64,000 nt of DNA from Desulfospira joergensenii DSM 10085 (GCF_000420085.1 NZ_ATUG01000002.1:682001-746000), one strand, 5' to 3'. Shown: positions 26,201-33,952, counted from the first letter of the stretch. The notes: generated from the letters alone by a model not told the origin. Program-made: numbers and translations.

Positions 26201-26280
26201 CATTGTTCCTCACGACCGAAAAAAAGATCTGATTCATCCCATTTAAATGGGCGCAGTCCGGGGTAGGGAGATTTATTCAT
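23239..26280 (-). CDS. nSTAND-type NTPase with transmembrane segment and C-terminal TPR array
   Basis: A 1013-residue protein. It begins PYPGLRPFKWDESDLFFGRE, the hallmark of nSTAND1 NTPases, then Walker A GPSGCGKSS (residues 44-51) and Walker B FLLVDQFEEIF (~130). A winged-helix region extends to about 400. One hydrophobic helix (VVMVLLIIAAVFVILIVAKS, near residue 560) follows. The remaining ~430 residues are tetratricopeptide repeats (for example ALKYYRKSHLLNPKDPSILN and ALEQYNKAMNLFPEN). STAND proteins act as ligand-gated switches in bacterial conflict and immunity systems. Start ATG 26280 overlaps the TIR stop by eight bases with AGGAAGAG upstream. The RiPP precursor begins 45 bp downstream on the same strand, suggesting one transcript. 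Confidence 0.88.
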   Translation of the reverse strand: MNKSPYPGLRPFKWDESDLFFGREEQCDQLIDKLAGNRFIAVVGPSGCGKSSLVRAGLIADLNSGYMGTDRDYWEIIKMRPGRWPLKRLSNAFRKALTNGKSGNEGSSEIHCVLSGIIGEIEAAGGVPGDTNIFLLVDQFEEIFRLSTEGNFTEAGAFVSLLLDLAGQDKFPVYVVITMRTDYIGDCTLFRGLPEAINQGLFLTPRLNREQLHDAIVGPARVFGGDVDYLLVDRLLKTVGPDPDQLPLMQHVLMRTYDHVMEQKEKKRPGSDETFDFKLTLEAYETMGGIEHALSNHADEAYEEALKLDVNNPDHITETLFRCLSLRDKGQRDIRNPAKVSYVARVSGVDDSEVEKIVNIFLENNFIVLFSAEAEQDPGPDMQQNPEPALGGKSINNSSPVLDISHESLIRQWEKMCGTKTEGKEKEGWVDLEAKKAETYRRLAEDAKCWAMQPPEKKGDYLAEKRSLDHAVAWRNEENPNEHWSKKYDRPLANAQSRELAHMYDKVLANRQDENLFENYKKERDKWCETRFNLAMKFLDQSITKKENSENIRGIIKVVMVLLIIAAVFVILIVAKSTLPKMINTQSQNLEKEARELATHQKLPDAVEKYYEAILHTPDISRLHNGLAGLYIVLGRDYEKKGIPESGKCVALALEKIQIAQTKQFWILQFYNRLASILDSSYKNPLEETLDPSQTCIDLAKKKFKRAVELDQKKGQKNIEALNGLGTIYLESKQIDKAKTSFDEVIKTDPENITALNGLAALSSFELNSANPKERSLKAEAAIQNYFNAYKNLEQHSMIQNFITTCMGIGDIYTSTGKYEAALKYYRKSHLLNPKDPSILNKMGHAYAKLGEYDNALEQYNKAMNLFPENGQKNTDRTNTYSGLGAVYTKMGKFDHAIVAYTKSKDIDPENPFAYTGLGIAWLGRNAFNRADQNFITALGKIPENQESSMLSALISIGRGYALQGLNDPVEAKKRFQEACRTNPGALKIFNTNNIKIFREIPGHPLRIVENCP

Positions 26281-27418
26281 GGTTTTTGATCTCTTCCTTA
26301 TACTCCTGGAAAAATTCATTTAATTTGGCTTTGGTGGTTTCCATGTTTTCATGTTTTATGTATTTAACATGGGGGAATGACAGGCTCGGAGTGGGCCGGA
26401 AAGCCTCAGGATTATTGGGATCCCGGGTCCGGATAAACGCCCTGCCTTTGGTGCATAATCTGTTTTTTCCACTCCGGGAGGCAATGGCTTTCTTATAAGC
26501 CATCATCTTTGCCGTTATCCTGTTTTTATTGTCATCTTCATGGATGATCATGAACCCGCCGCAGACCCTTATTTTGTTCATGAAGTCCATCCTGTTGTTC
26601 CGGGCGGTTTTGTGATCGTCTGCCAGGGGAATATAGCCCACACCGTTTTCAAGGGCGGTTTCTTCGATGAGATCCTCCAGCTCGGGTTCTTTCCCCTTTG
26701 AATCGATGATGAGGCTGATGCAGTCTTCAATATCCATGTCTTCGTCGCCCATATCCTGGGAGATTTTTTTCTTTATGGCGTCTGTTTCACTGTCTCCCGG
26801 AGTCCAGCCTTCAAGCTCTGACATCTGTTTGAGTTTCCTGAGCTGCTTGGCGACCCCTTCGCTTAGATCCCGGATGTTTGTATAATATTCCTTCTGGCTT
26901 CCCGAAGGCTCGGGCCATCCCAGGGTAAAAGGCCTTCCCTGGTTGTCCTGCTGCCACATGCTGGTGACGAGGACGGACTTGAATTCCTTTGGCCAGCTTT
27001 CCCGGGGAACCTCTTCATATTCAACAACAAAGATACGTTTTGGAGAGTAAGCTTTGGCCAGTTCTGACTGTGCACTTGCGATGATTCTTTTTGAGAATTC
27101 GTTTTCCTTGAGGAAAAATTCATCCCTTTCCTGGGAACACCATCCTGATTCCAGGTATTTATGGGATAAAATGACTAGAAAAACAGCTGTTTTGTCGATG
27201 GCGTTTTTTAAAGCATGGCTTAAATCATCACCGGGGAGAAGTCCTTTGTAATCAATGAATATGGAAGGGGAAAGGATGGAACGCTGTTGTTCCAGAGCAG
27301 TGGAAAACTGTTTTTGGAAATTATCAACCCATCCCGATTTGCAATTCACCGGAGGGATATTGTTCTTCTGGCAATAACTGATAAAGACATCCCAGTCACA
27401 CCCTGTTACATATGCCAT
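26273..27418 (-). CDS. TIR-domain effector protein with extra C-terminal domain
   Basis: A 381-residue protein. The N-terminal TIR domain (about 8-150) shows WDVFISYCQKNN, FIDYKGLLPGDDLSHALKNA and SHKYLESGWCSQERDEF. The last motif carries the conserved W-C-x-x-E whose Glu (about residue 97) is catalytic in NAD+-cleaving TIR enzymes. The C-terminal half (~200-381) is unrecognised and contains a possible second domain (SLIIDSKGKEPELEDLIEET, CGGFMIIHED). It lies between the small conserved helical protein and the nSTAND gene and overlaps the latter, so effector and sensor are separate chains made together. Expected activity: NAD+ depletion or signal-nucleotide synthesis upon activation; not demonstrated. 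Confidence 0.85.
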   Translation of the reverse strand: MAYVTGCDWDVFISYCQKNNIPPVNCKSGWVDNFQKQFSTALEQQRSILSPSIFIDYKGLLPGDDLSHALKNAIDKTAVFLVILSHKYLESGWCSQERDEFFLKENEFSKRIIASAQSELAKAYSPKRIFVVEYEEVPRESWPKEFKSVLVTSMWQQDNQGRPFTLGWPEPSGSQKEYYTNIRDLSEGVAKQLRKLKQMSELEGWTPGDSETDAIKKKISQDMGDEDMDIEDCISLIIDSKGKEPELEDLIEETALENGVGYIPLADDHKTARNNRMDFMNKIRVCGGFMIIHEDDNKNRITAKMMAYKKAIASRSGKNRLCTKGRAFIRTRDPNNPEAFRPTPSLSFPHVKYIKHENMETTKAKLNEFFQEYKEEIKNHE

Positions 27419-27455
27419 ATGCTGTCCTCTTCTATGCTCTTTTTTCGGGAAATCA

Positions 27456-27971
27456 CTATTCCCGGAGATCTTTTTCTTCTTCGATATCCGTCAAATCTTC
27501 CACTCCGGCCATGTCCGCCAGCATCTTGGTATAGGTTTTGAGTCGGCTTTGAATGAGTTCAAGCTCCTGTCTGAAAATTTTTTGCTGTCCCGGATCTTCA
27601 AATGCACCGGCCAGGGATGCCCTGTGCCATTTTGAGGTAAAGGGCCGGACAATATGATTCAGGACGATGATGGCGATCTTACTGAATTCACCGCATTTTC
27701 TTCCATGGCGCCGGATAATGTCCCGGGTGGTGTCAAAAAGGGAATAGATGCTGGTCAGGGCTGTTCTTTCATCACCGTCATGTCTTTCAAGGTCCTGGGT
27801 GGCGATCCGGGTCAGCATTTCGATGTAGAGTTCCCAGGCTGCGTCCCGGTCTGCATCCATAGGGATGAAGTCTGCCTCGGCAAAGGGGAGTTTGATTTTT
27901 AGATAGGTCATGCCCCAGGTTTCAAAGAGCCACTCCCCCCACTTGGTTCTCTTTTTGTCATTTGCGGTCAT
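27456..27971 (-). CDS. Conserved helical protein associated with the TIR/nSTAND module, function unknown
   Basis: A 171-residue, helix-rich protein without catalytic motif. It contains striking conserved-looking segments (WGEWLFETWGMTYLKIKLPF, DADRDAAWELYIEMLTRIAT, and RPFTSKWHRASLAGAF). I recall similar proteins next to TIR and STAND genes but cannot name the family. Start ATG 27971 has TGGGGA upstream; a TTG at 28028 would add 19 residues. It is the first gene of the leftward seven-gene run and ends 37 bp before the TIR gene. Possible roles are adaptor or regulator of the conflict module. Confidence 0.75.
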   Translation of the reverse strand: MTANDKKRTKWGEWLFETWGMTYLKIKLPFAEADFIPMDADRDAAWELYIEMLTRIATQDLERHDGDERTALTSIYSLFDTTRDIIRRHGRKCGEFSKIAIIVLNHIVRPFTSKWHRASLAGAFEDPGQQKIFRQELELIQSRLKTYTKMLADMAGVEDLTDIEEEKDLRE

Positions 27972-28681
27972 TTTGATTCCCCATATCTGGATATTGATTT
28001 TTAACTTCAGCCTTTCCCTTCTGAACAATACGGGTCAGGCTAAAATTCGGGTCTAAAACGAGCGAAACGATTCGAATATAGAGGCTCAGGTCAGCTATAA
28101 CTTTTTTATGGACCCGGTTCTAAGACAGGCCGATGGAGAAGGTTTTTCAGTGAAAATAATTATATTGTTTACCTTATATAAAGAACAGCAAAAAAAATCA
28201 ATTCCGGAAATCTTTATTTTATCGGATGCCTGAATAACTGGGTGGGGGATCGCAATCGTTCATATTTTTAACTACTTGAAATATCGGTATTCTTTCAGGA
28301 CTTTTGGATTGCCGTTCCCGGCATTGCCGGCCCGGGTTATCTCCGGTAATAAGATTGGCGATTTTTAATTTGTTATGGTTCAGGCTTATGAAAAAATAAT
28401 GTAAAGTGGTAAAATCTATTGATATTCAAGTATGTTTCTCATTGTTTCATAACAAGATAAGTTTATTTTTATCTCCATAATTAGGGATGGTGAAAGGGGC
28501 TTTACCGTCTGATGACGAAAAAGCGGCAGGCTCAAACTGACCTGATGTTTTAAGTGAAATTTATTAGAACTTGCTGAAGATCGATGCTTTGGAACTGATA
28601 TCTGTGATGGAAGTTTTCAACTATTCATCTCGTAACCCATTGAGCAGACGATACATTAAAAACAGGTATTTGGGGGAATAA
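27972..28681. other. 700-bp divergent intergenic region upstream of the TIR/nSTAND/RiPP run
   Basis: The interval separates the leftward conflict/RiPP genes from the rightward beta-flower gene. It is AT-rich, with a TATATAA-like segment near 28174-28182 that could be a promoter element, but neither direction offers a convincing -35/-10 pair. No gene is seen. Confidence 0.4.
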
Positions 28682-29056
28682 ATGGCGACAGCATCCGGAG
28701 AAATAACGCTTTTTGATCAGGAAGGAAGGCCGGTGGCATATATCGATTTTTCTGAGAATTCCGTGATCTATTTATGGAGCGGCCATGCGGTTGCCTATCT
28801 GTCGGATCATCATGTCTACGGATTCAACGGAAGGCATCTGGGATGGTTTGAAGGCGGGGCGGTTATCAACCACCAGGGCGAAAAAATCGGCTTTACCAAA
28901 ACAAATTGTCCTGGAATGGCCAAGACTGAACCTGCGAAAATGGACAAACTGATCCAGAAAATAAAATCAAGCAGGGAAATGGCTCCCATAATGCCCATGA
29001 ACAGGGTCCCGGCCTCAAGGGAAAATTTCATATCTTTCTTACATTCCGGGAAATGA
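28682..29056 (+). CDS. 4-fold beta-flower domain protein
   Basis: A 124-residue protein. The N-terminal ~75 residues match the small '4-fold beta flower' domain: four similar beta units with ITLFDQEGRPVAYIDF, VIYLWSGHAVAYLSDHHVYGFNGRHLGWFEGG and AVINHQGEKIGFT, each ending in an aromatic-Gly turn. The C-terminal ~50 residues are polar and linker-like. The biochemical role of the domain is not known to me. It has a strong GGGGGA ribosome site and stands alone, divergent from the TIR/nSTAND run and 103 bp before the PilZ gene. Confidence 0.8.
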   Translation: MATASGEITLFDQEGRPVAYIDFSENSVIYLWSGHAVAYLSDHHVYGFNGRHLGWFEGGAVINHQGEKIGFTKTNCPGMAKTEPAKMDKLIQKIKSSREMAPIMPMNRVPASRENFISFLHSGK

Positions 29057-29159
29057 AGAAATTTTCTCTATTATCATGACGATAAGGTTTACAAAACAGT
29101 CCAGTCCTATTATTATTCCCAGGAAGGCATGAAAACCATAACCAAATGTCTAGGGAGTA

Positions 29160-29480
29160 ATGATGGATAATAATAAAAGGGCCGAACTCAGGGAGATTGA
29201 CGGGAACAATTCGAGTGTGGAATTCAAGCCCGGCAATGCTGAAATTCCCTACCATTTTAAACTCCGGGACTATTCTTCAAAGGGGCTGGGCATTCTTGTC
29301 AAAGAGGATTCCAGGGTGCTGAGTTTTCTGAAAGTCGGAGATGAGCTGGACATGAAGTTCTATCAGGGCAGCGACGGCCCCCAACCGGTTTCTGTCCGGA
29401 CAAAGATACAGCATATATCTCACCCCGAAAAGGGACAGCATTTAAATCACTTGATCGTGGGCCTTGCCATCCTCGATTAA
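29160..29480 (+). CDS. PilZ-like domain protein
   Basis: A 106-residue single-domain protein. The core FKLRDYSSKGLGILVKED resembles the PilZ D-x-S-x-x-G motif (here D-Y-S-S-K-G-L-G), and the end HLNHLIVGLAIL resembles the terminal 'iGv.F' strand. The usual upstream RxxxR c-di-GMP motif is only partly present (KRAELREI), so ligand binding is uncertain. It may be a c-di-GMP-responsive adaptor for motility or exopolysaccharide control. It precedes the TAXI/kinase pair by about 100 bp. Confidence 0.7.
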   Translation: MMDNNKRAELREIDGNNSSVEFKPGNAEIPYHFKLRDYSSKGLGILVKEDSRVLSFLKVGDELDMKFYQGSDGPQPVSVRTKIQHISHPEKGQHLNHLIVGLAILD

Positions 29481-29577
29481 CCCTGTTTTTGTCTGCCGGG
29501 CCCTGCCCAGGACATGTACTAGGAGATTGCCCCCCCCCCTTTTCTCCAGCCCGGACTTTGGGAAAGGAGTCAATGGA

Positions 29578-30609
29578 TTGAAACAATTCAAAGGTCTTGC
29601 TCCAATCGTCAGCCTTGTTCTTTTTTTCTGCCTGGCCGGTCCCTTGTCCGGGGAGGCCGACCCCCTCCGGATTTTCAGAATCGGGACCGGCGGTAAAACA
29701 GGGGTCTATTATCCCCTTGGCAAGCTGATCGCCGAGGGACTTACCCGCCAGTGTTCAGGCAAAAACCTTTCTTCCGGAAATGTGGACGGCACCCCCCCCG
29801 GCTTCATCGCCGTTGCCCAGAATTCGGCAGGCTCAGTGGAAAATGTCGACACCATCCTCTGCCATGAAACAGAAGCCGGCATGGTCCAGGCAGATGTGGC
29901 CGGCCAGGCCTACGAATCTTCAGGGCTGTTTGCGGGGAATCCTGAATCCGGTAAAATTCGGGCCATCGCCAGCCTTTACCCCGAGAAATTCCAGATTGTC
30001 GTCCGCAGGGATGCCCGAATCAGCAAAATTGAAGACTTGAAGGGCAAGCGGATTTCCCTGGATGAGCAGGGATCGGGAACCCTGGCGGTGATGCGGATCA
30101 TCCTCGGGGCCTGCCACCTGGCTGAACAGGACCTCATGCCCGTATACCTGAAACCCGTGTTTACCAAAAGGAAAATGATATCAGGAGAACTCCAGGGGTT
30201 TGTCATGATGGCCGGGCTTCCCATGGATGCCGTTTTGGATCTGACCCAGGTCGGCATCTCCCTTGTGCCCATCCCGGGGGATATCGCCGGGAAAATCAAC
30301 ATCCTTCATCCCCATCTTGTTCCGGGCAGTATTCCTGCCAATACCTATCCGGGCGTGCCGGAGACTCCGACCGTCCAGGTATATGCCCTCCTGGCCGTCC
30401 ACGCAGATACACCTTCGGACCTGGTATATGAGATTACCAAGGCCCTGTGGAGTAAGTCCATGGGGACGCTTTTCAGGAAAGGGCATGCCCAGGCCAGGGA
30501 TGTCACCCTGGATACGGCCCTGACCGGGCTGACAATTCCCCTTCATAAGGGGGCGGAAAGATTTTATAAAAAAATGGGCATGCCCAAAAAGGAGAGTCCG
30601 TCCCCATGA
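29578..30609 (+). CDS. TAXI-family periplasmic solute-binding protein (predicted sensor partner of the adjacent kinase)
   Basis: From TTG 29578 (GGAAAGGAG just upstream) the product is ~343 residues with a signal peptide ending near SGEA. The mature start FRIGTGGKTGVYYPLGKLIAEGL is the hallmark of TAXI binding proteins (IGTG...G.YYP.G). Later, ALLAVHADTPSDLVYEITKALW matches the family's C-terminal region. TAXI proteins usually deliver glutamate or other acids to fused TRAP permeases, but no permease is encoded here. Instead the gene overlaps a membrane hybrid histidine kinase by four bases, so ligand sensing is the more likely role. An ATG further upstream (29464) would read through the poly-C tract and lacks a leader. 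Confidence 0.85.
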   Translation: MKQFKGLAPIVSLVLFFCLAGPLSGEADPLRIFRIGTGGKTGVYYPLGKLIAEGLTRQCSGKNLSSGNVDGTPPGFIAVAQNSAGSVENVDTILCHETEAGMVQADVAGQAYESSGLFAGNPESGKIRAIASLYPEKFQIVVRRDARISKIEDLKGKRISLDEQGSGTLAVMRIILGACHLAEQDLMPVYLKPVFTKRKMISGELQGFVMMAGLPMDAVLDLTQVGISLVPIPGDIAGKINILHPHLVPGSIPANTYPGVPETPTVQVYALLAVHADTPSDLVYEITKALWSKSMGTLFRKGHAQARDVTLDTALTGLTIPLHKGAERFYKKMGMPKKESPSP

Positions 30610-32777
30610 AGAAAACCTGGCCTTTTTCCCAGGTTTTACTTCTGGGTTCCATTTTGATCGCCATCGGCGCGGTTGTGATCACGGTTTTCATGACCAATGT
30701 CACCCTTCGGTCGGTGGAGAAAAATCTTCCCAGTACGCTGATGAAAGAGCTTGTCTCCCTTGATCAGGTTTTAGGGGACCTGTCGGAAGTCGTCTTTGCG
30801 GCCAGGATGAATGCCGCCAGTCCAGTCCCCTTAAATTTTGAAATTCTGAAAAAAAAGATTGATACCGCCTTTGACAGCATTTCAAGCCTGCGCCAGACGT
30901 ATGTGTTTGACAATTTGATCCATGCCTCGAAATTTCACGCGGTGGTGGCGCCTGCCGTGTCTGATCTGCAGACCTGGATGTCCGAAGGAATTTCAGGGTA
31001 TGGTCCCCGGTCTGATACCACGGCCCGGATCCTTTTGTCCCGGATCTCTTCCGCCACTGAAAAGGCCAGGGAGCTGAACCGTCAGTCCCGCCTCAACGCC
31101 GAAAAAAAACTCAGTGATGAAAGAAAACGGCTGGATCGTTTCCTGTACAGCGTAAACCAGCTTTTCATGCTGACCCTTTTTATTGTTCTGATCATGGTGG
31201 CCCTTTTCATCCATCAGCGGATATTGAAAGGCCGGGAAGTCAAAATCCTGGAGGCCATGAAACACCAGAGAGATCTTCTGAATACCCTGTTTGAGAATAT
31301 CCTTCTGGGCATTACGGTCTGGGACAGCAAGGGCAGCCTCTTGTTTGTCAATTCATATTTCACAAGGTTGACCGGATATTCGGTTCAGGATATCCCCCGC
31401 GTCCGGGACTGGTTTGACAGGGCCTTCCCTGATCCCGATTATAGGGAAAAGGTACTCGGAACCTGGAAAAACGCCGTAAAACAGGGTACGGAAATCCGGG
31501 AATTCAAAGTCAGGTGTAAGAACGGAGAGACAAAGGACATTGAGTTCAGGGGAACCATTATGCCGGATCAGCGGGTTCTGGTTTCCATGGCCGATATCAC
31601 CGAAAAGAAGTCCCTGGAGATTCAGTATGAGCAGGCCCAGAAAATGGAATCCCTGGGAACCCTGGCCGGTGGTATTGCCCATGACTTTAATAACCTGCTC
31701 TCCGGTATTTACGGGTATATGGATCTGGCCCGTCTGAAAACCGATGATCCCGGGATAAAAGAATACCTTGAAAAGGCCCATAAATCTTCTGAACGGGCCA
31801 AAGGGCTGACCTACCAGCTCCTTACCTTTTCAAAGGGCGGCGCTCCCGTCAAAAAGGTTGAGTCCCTTATCCCGTTTCTGGAGGAAACCGCATTATTTGC
31901 CTTAAGCGGTGCAGACATATCCTGCAGTTTTGATCTGGCAGAGGACCTGTGGATGTGCGATTACGATAAAAGCCAGATGGGACAGGTGATTGAGAATATC
32001 ATTATCAACGCCCACCATGCCATGCCCTCGGGAGGAAAGATCGAGATGAAAGCGGAAAATACCGTGCTCCGGGAACGGGAGCACCCCGGACTTGGGCCGG
32101 GCAGATATATCAAGATCTCCGTCTCTGACTCGGGAATCGGAATTCCCAGAAATTATCTTTCCAGAATTTTTGAACCTTTTTTTACCACCAAACAGAAGGG
32201 GAGCGGCTTAGGACTGGCCACCTCATATTCCATTGTCAAACGCCACGGCGGGAGTATCGATGTAAAGTCCCGGCTCGGAGAAGGGACCACCTTTACTCTG
32301 TTCATTCCCGCTTCAGTAAGACAGGGGGTTGAGAATAGGGATGAAATAGAAAATCTTTACCAGGGCCACGGGAAAATTCTGATCATGGATGATGAAGAGA
32401 TGATCCTGGAGATGCTTACGGATATGATTGAAACCATGGGTTTTTCCGTTGAAAGTACCGGGGACGGGGTCAAGGCCCTGGATGTCTGGGAAAGGAATGC
32501 CGGCGGCAGCCAAGCCTTCAGGGCCGTGATCCTGGATCTCACCGTTCCCGGAGGCATGGGGGGCAGGGAAACCATTCAAGAGATCCGTAGAACAGATAAA
32601 GACCTGCCTGTATTCGTGGCCAGCGGTTATTCCGAAGATGAGGTCATGGCCGATCCCGGGGCATTCGGGTTCACGGCCAGTATTCAGAAACCCTTTACCG
32701 TACAGGATATTTCCAGAATATTTGAAAGGTATCTTTCGCCCGGAGGCAATGACCGGGCAGGAGGCCCTGGTTTATAA
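30606..32777 (+). CDS. Hybrid sensor histidine kinase (TM-periplasmic-TM-PAS-HisKA-HATPase-REC)
   Basis: A 723-residue protein. TM1 (~8-29), a periplasmic region of about 150 residues, and TM2 (~184-203) are followed by a PAS domain (~222-335, ending MADITEKKSLEIQ). The kinase core has the phospho-acceptor His near 359 in TLAGGIAHDFNNLLS. N-box IIINAHHAM and G-boxes SDSGIGIPRN and GSGLGLATSYSIV mark the ATPase. The C-terminal receiver (~590-715) shows MDDEEM, the acceptor Asp in AVILDLTVP, and VASGYSEDE. It probably reads the state of the TAXI protein encoded immediately upstream through its periplasmic loop. No separate response regulator with an output domain follows, so the phosphorelay partner is elsewhere. 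Confidence 0.92.
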   Translation: MKKTWPFSQVLLLGSILIAIGAVVITVFMTNVTLRSVEKNLPSTLMKELVSLDQVLGDLSEVVFAARMNAASPVPLNFEILKKKIDTAFDSISSLRQTYVFDNLIHASKFHAVVAPAVSDLQTWMSEGISGYGPRSDTTARILLSRISSATEKARELNRQSRLNAEKKLSDERKRLDRFLYSVNQLFMLTLFIVLIMVALFIHQRILKGREVKILEAMKHQRDLLNTLFENILLGITVWDSKGSLLFVNSYFTRLTGYSVQDIPRVRDWFDRAFPDPDYREKVLGTWKNAVKQGTEIREFKVRCKNGETKDIEFRGTIMPDQRVLVSMADITEKKSLEIQYEQAQKMESLGTLAGGIAHDFNNLLSGIYGYMDLARLKTDDPGIKEYLEKAHKSSERAKGLTYQLLTFSKGGAPVKKVESLIPFLEETALFALSGADISCSFDLAEDLWMCDYDKSQMGQVIENIIINAHHAMPSGGKIEMKAENTVLREREHPGLGPGRYIKISVSDSGIGIPRNYLSRIFEPFFTTKQKGSGLGLATSYSIVKRHGGSIDVKSRLGEGTTFTLFIPASVRQGVENRDEIENLYQGHGKILIMDDEEMILEMLTDMIETMGFSVESTGDGVKALDVWERNAGGSQAFRAVILDLTVPGGMGGRETIQEIRRTDKDLPVFVASGYSEDEVMADPGAFGFTASIQKPFTVQDISRIFERYLSPGGNDRAGGPGL

Positions 32778-33268
32778 TGACGATGACTGGGATTATATGG
32801 CTGCCTCCGACGCCGACAGGATCGGATGGGTATATGGGGATTCTGAAGTGACGGCTGTTTTCGAGCCGGAAGATACCACGGCATTTGATTTTAAAACCAA
32901 TCAATTGACCGCATCCTATGAATTCATGTCTCTCCGCTCCCATGGATGGACCGGGGGGCATATGAAATAAAAGCCGGTTTTACGAGGAATTGTCCGACCA
33001 GACCCCCTTTGGCGAGGCCTTCCGGCTGTGGTTCAATTCTGTCATGGTCCGGTCGGATGCTCCCCGCTGGTGGTATGGCATGGTGCTCCTGGGGGACGGG
33101 GCGCTCATGAGGTCCGGATTCATGACACCTCCCTGTTTCGGAGACAGTGACGGGGATCAGGATGCGGACGGATTGGACCTGTCAGCCTTTGTCCTCTCTT
33201 CCGGGGCCGGCAGTCCCCTGGACCGGGTCTTGTTTTCGGAAAATTTCGGTAAAACAGACTGCCTCTGA
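32761..33268 (+). pseudogene. Decayed C-terminal part of a C25/gingipain-like peptidase with dockerin-like tail
   Basis: Two adjacent reading frames together encode a continuous protein piece. The first (to 32970) has YNDDDWDYMAASDADRIGW and SLRSHGWTGGHM. The second, one frame over (from about 32972), reads FYEELSDQTPFGEAFRLWFN, GMVLLGDGALM and a Ca-binding-like tail GDSDGDQDADGLDLSAFV. The break near 32963-32972 is consistent with loss of one base in an A-rich stretch. The N-terminal and much of the catalytic region are missing, cut by the end of the kinase gene. Assignment to C25-type peptidases is by resemblance of the HG motif and C-terminal GDP/GDG region. Confidence 0.6.
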
Positions 33269-33300
33269 AAATCAATTGAACCCGTGAAAAGGAGAAGATC

Positions 33301-33642
33301 ATGGAAAAAAATCATCTATACCTGCTGTGGACCAGCGACAACCCTGTCACAGCGGAAAAAATGGTGTTCATGTACACCATCAACTCCCTGGTTCATGGCT
33401 GGTGGGAAAAGGTCACCCTTATCGTCTGGGGAGCCACGGCAAAGCTGATCGTCGAAGATGAAACCATCCGGGAAAAGATCCGGGAGGCCAAAGAGGCCGG
33501 TGTGCATGTAAGCGCATGCAAGGCCTGCGCCGATCAGCTGGGAGTTACCCGGGATCTGGAGGATCTGGGAATCGAGGTCATCTATTGGGGAAGTCCCCTG
33601 ACAAAAATTCTTAAACAGGATGAGAAGCTCCTCTGCATCTAA
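33301..33642 (+). CDS. DsrE-family (DsrE/DsrF-like) small protein
   Basis: A 113-residue protein with the DsrE fold pattern: LYLLWTSDNPVTAEKMVFMY at the start, VTLIVWGATAKLIVEDE in the middle, and VHVSACKACADQLGV holding the conserved active-site Cys region (two Cys). Members bind or transfer sulfur in sulfur-metabolising organisms, but this subgroup has no defined partner. It is a stand-alone gene with a strong AAGGAG site, surrounded by two decayed genes. Confidence 0.85.
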   Translation: MEKNHLYLLWTSDNPVTAEKMVFMYTINSLVHGWWEKVTLIVWGATAKLIVEDETIREKIREAKEAGVHVSACKACADQLGVTRDLEDLGIEVIYWGSPLTKILKQDEKLLCI

Positions 33643-33649
33643 AGGATTG

Positions 33650-33945
33650 TTCAGAGCAGGCCCATCTCACGGCTGCCCGGGCATGGATCAGGGTGGCGTC
33701 GTACAGGGGGATGTTTGTATCTGATGGTTCAGAAGCATTCCGATTTCAGTGCATCCCAGAATGATGCCCTGGGCGCCTTTTAAAGCCAGCCTATCGGCAA
33801 TTCTCCGGTAACCCTTTCTGGATCTCTTTTATCCGTCCCAGGCAGAGTTCATTGGAAATGGATTCCTCCGGGCCTGCCTGCCCGGTTAATTTCTGCAGAA
33901 TAATGGGCAGTGCTTTCCCAGCTGCCGATTCATCCAATGGTTTTC
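33650..33945 (-). pseudogene. Decayed aspartate/glutamate racemase gene
   Basis: Minus-strand fragments in different frames align with an Asp/Glu racemase C-terminus. NELCLGRIKEIQKG is followed, after a shift, by YRRIADRLALKGAQGIILGCTEIGMLL, which includes the catalytic GCTEI motif. After another shift comes PLYDATLIHARAAVRWAC. At least two frameshifts and the loss of the N-terminal half make it non-functional. It lies between dsrE-like and arginase-fold genes. Confidence 0.7.
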
Positions 33946-33952
33946 AACCTCT

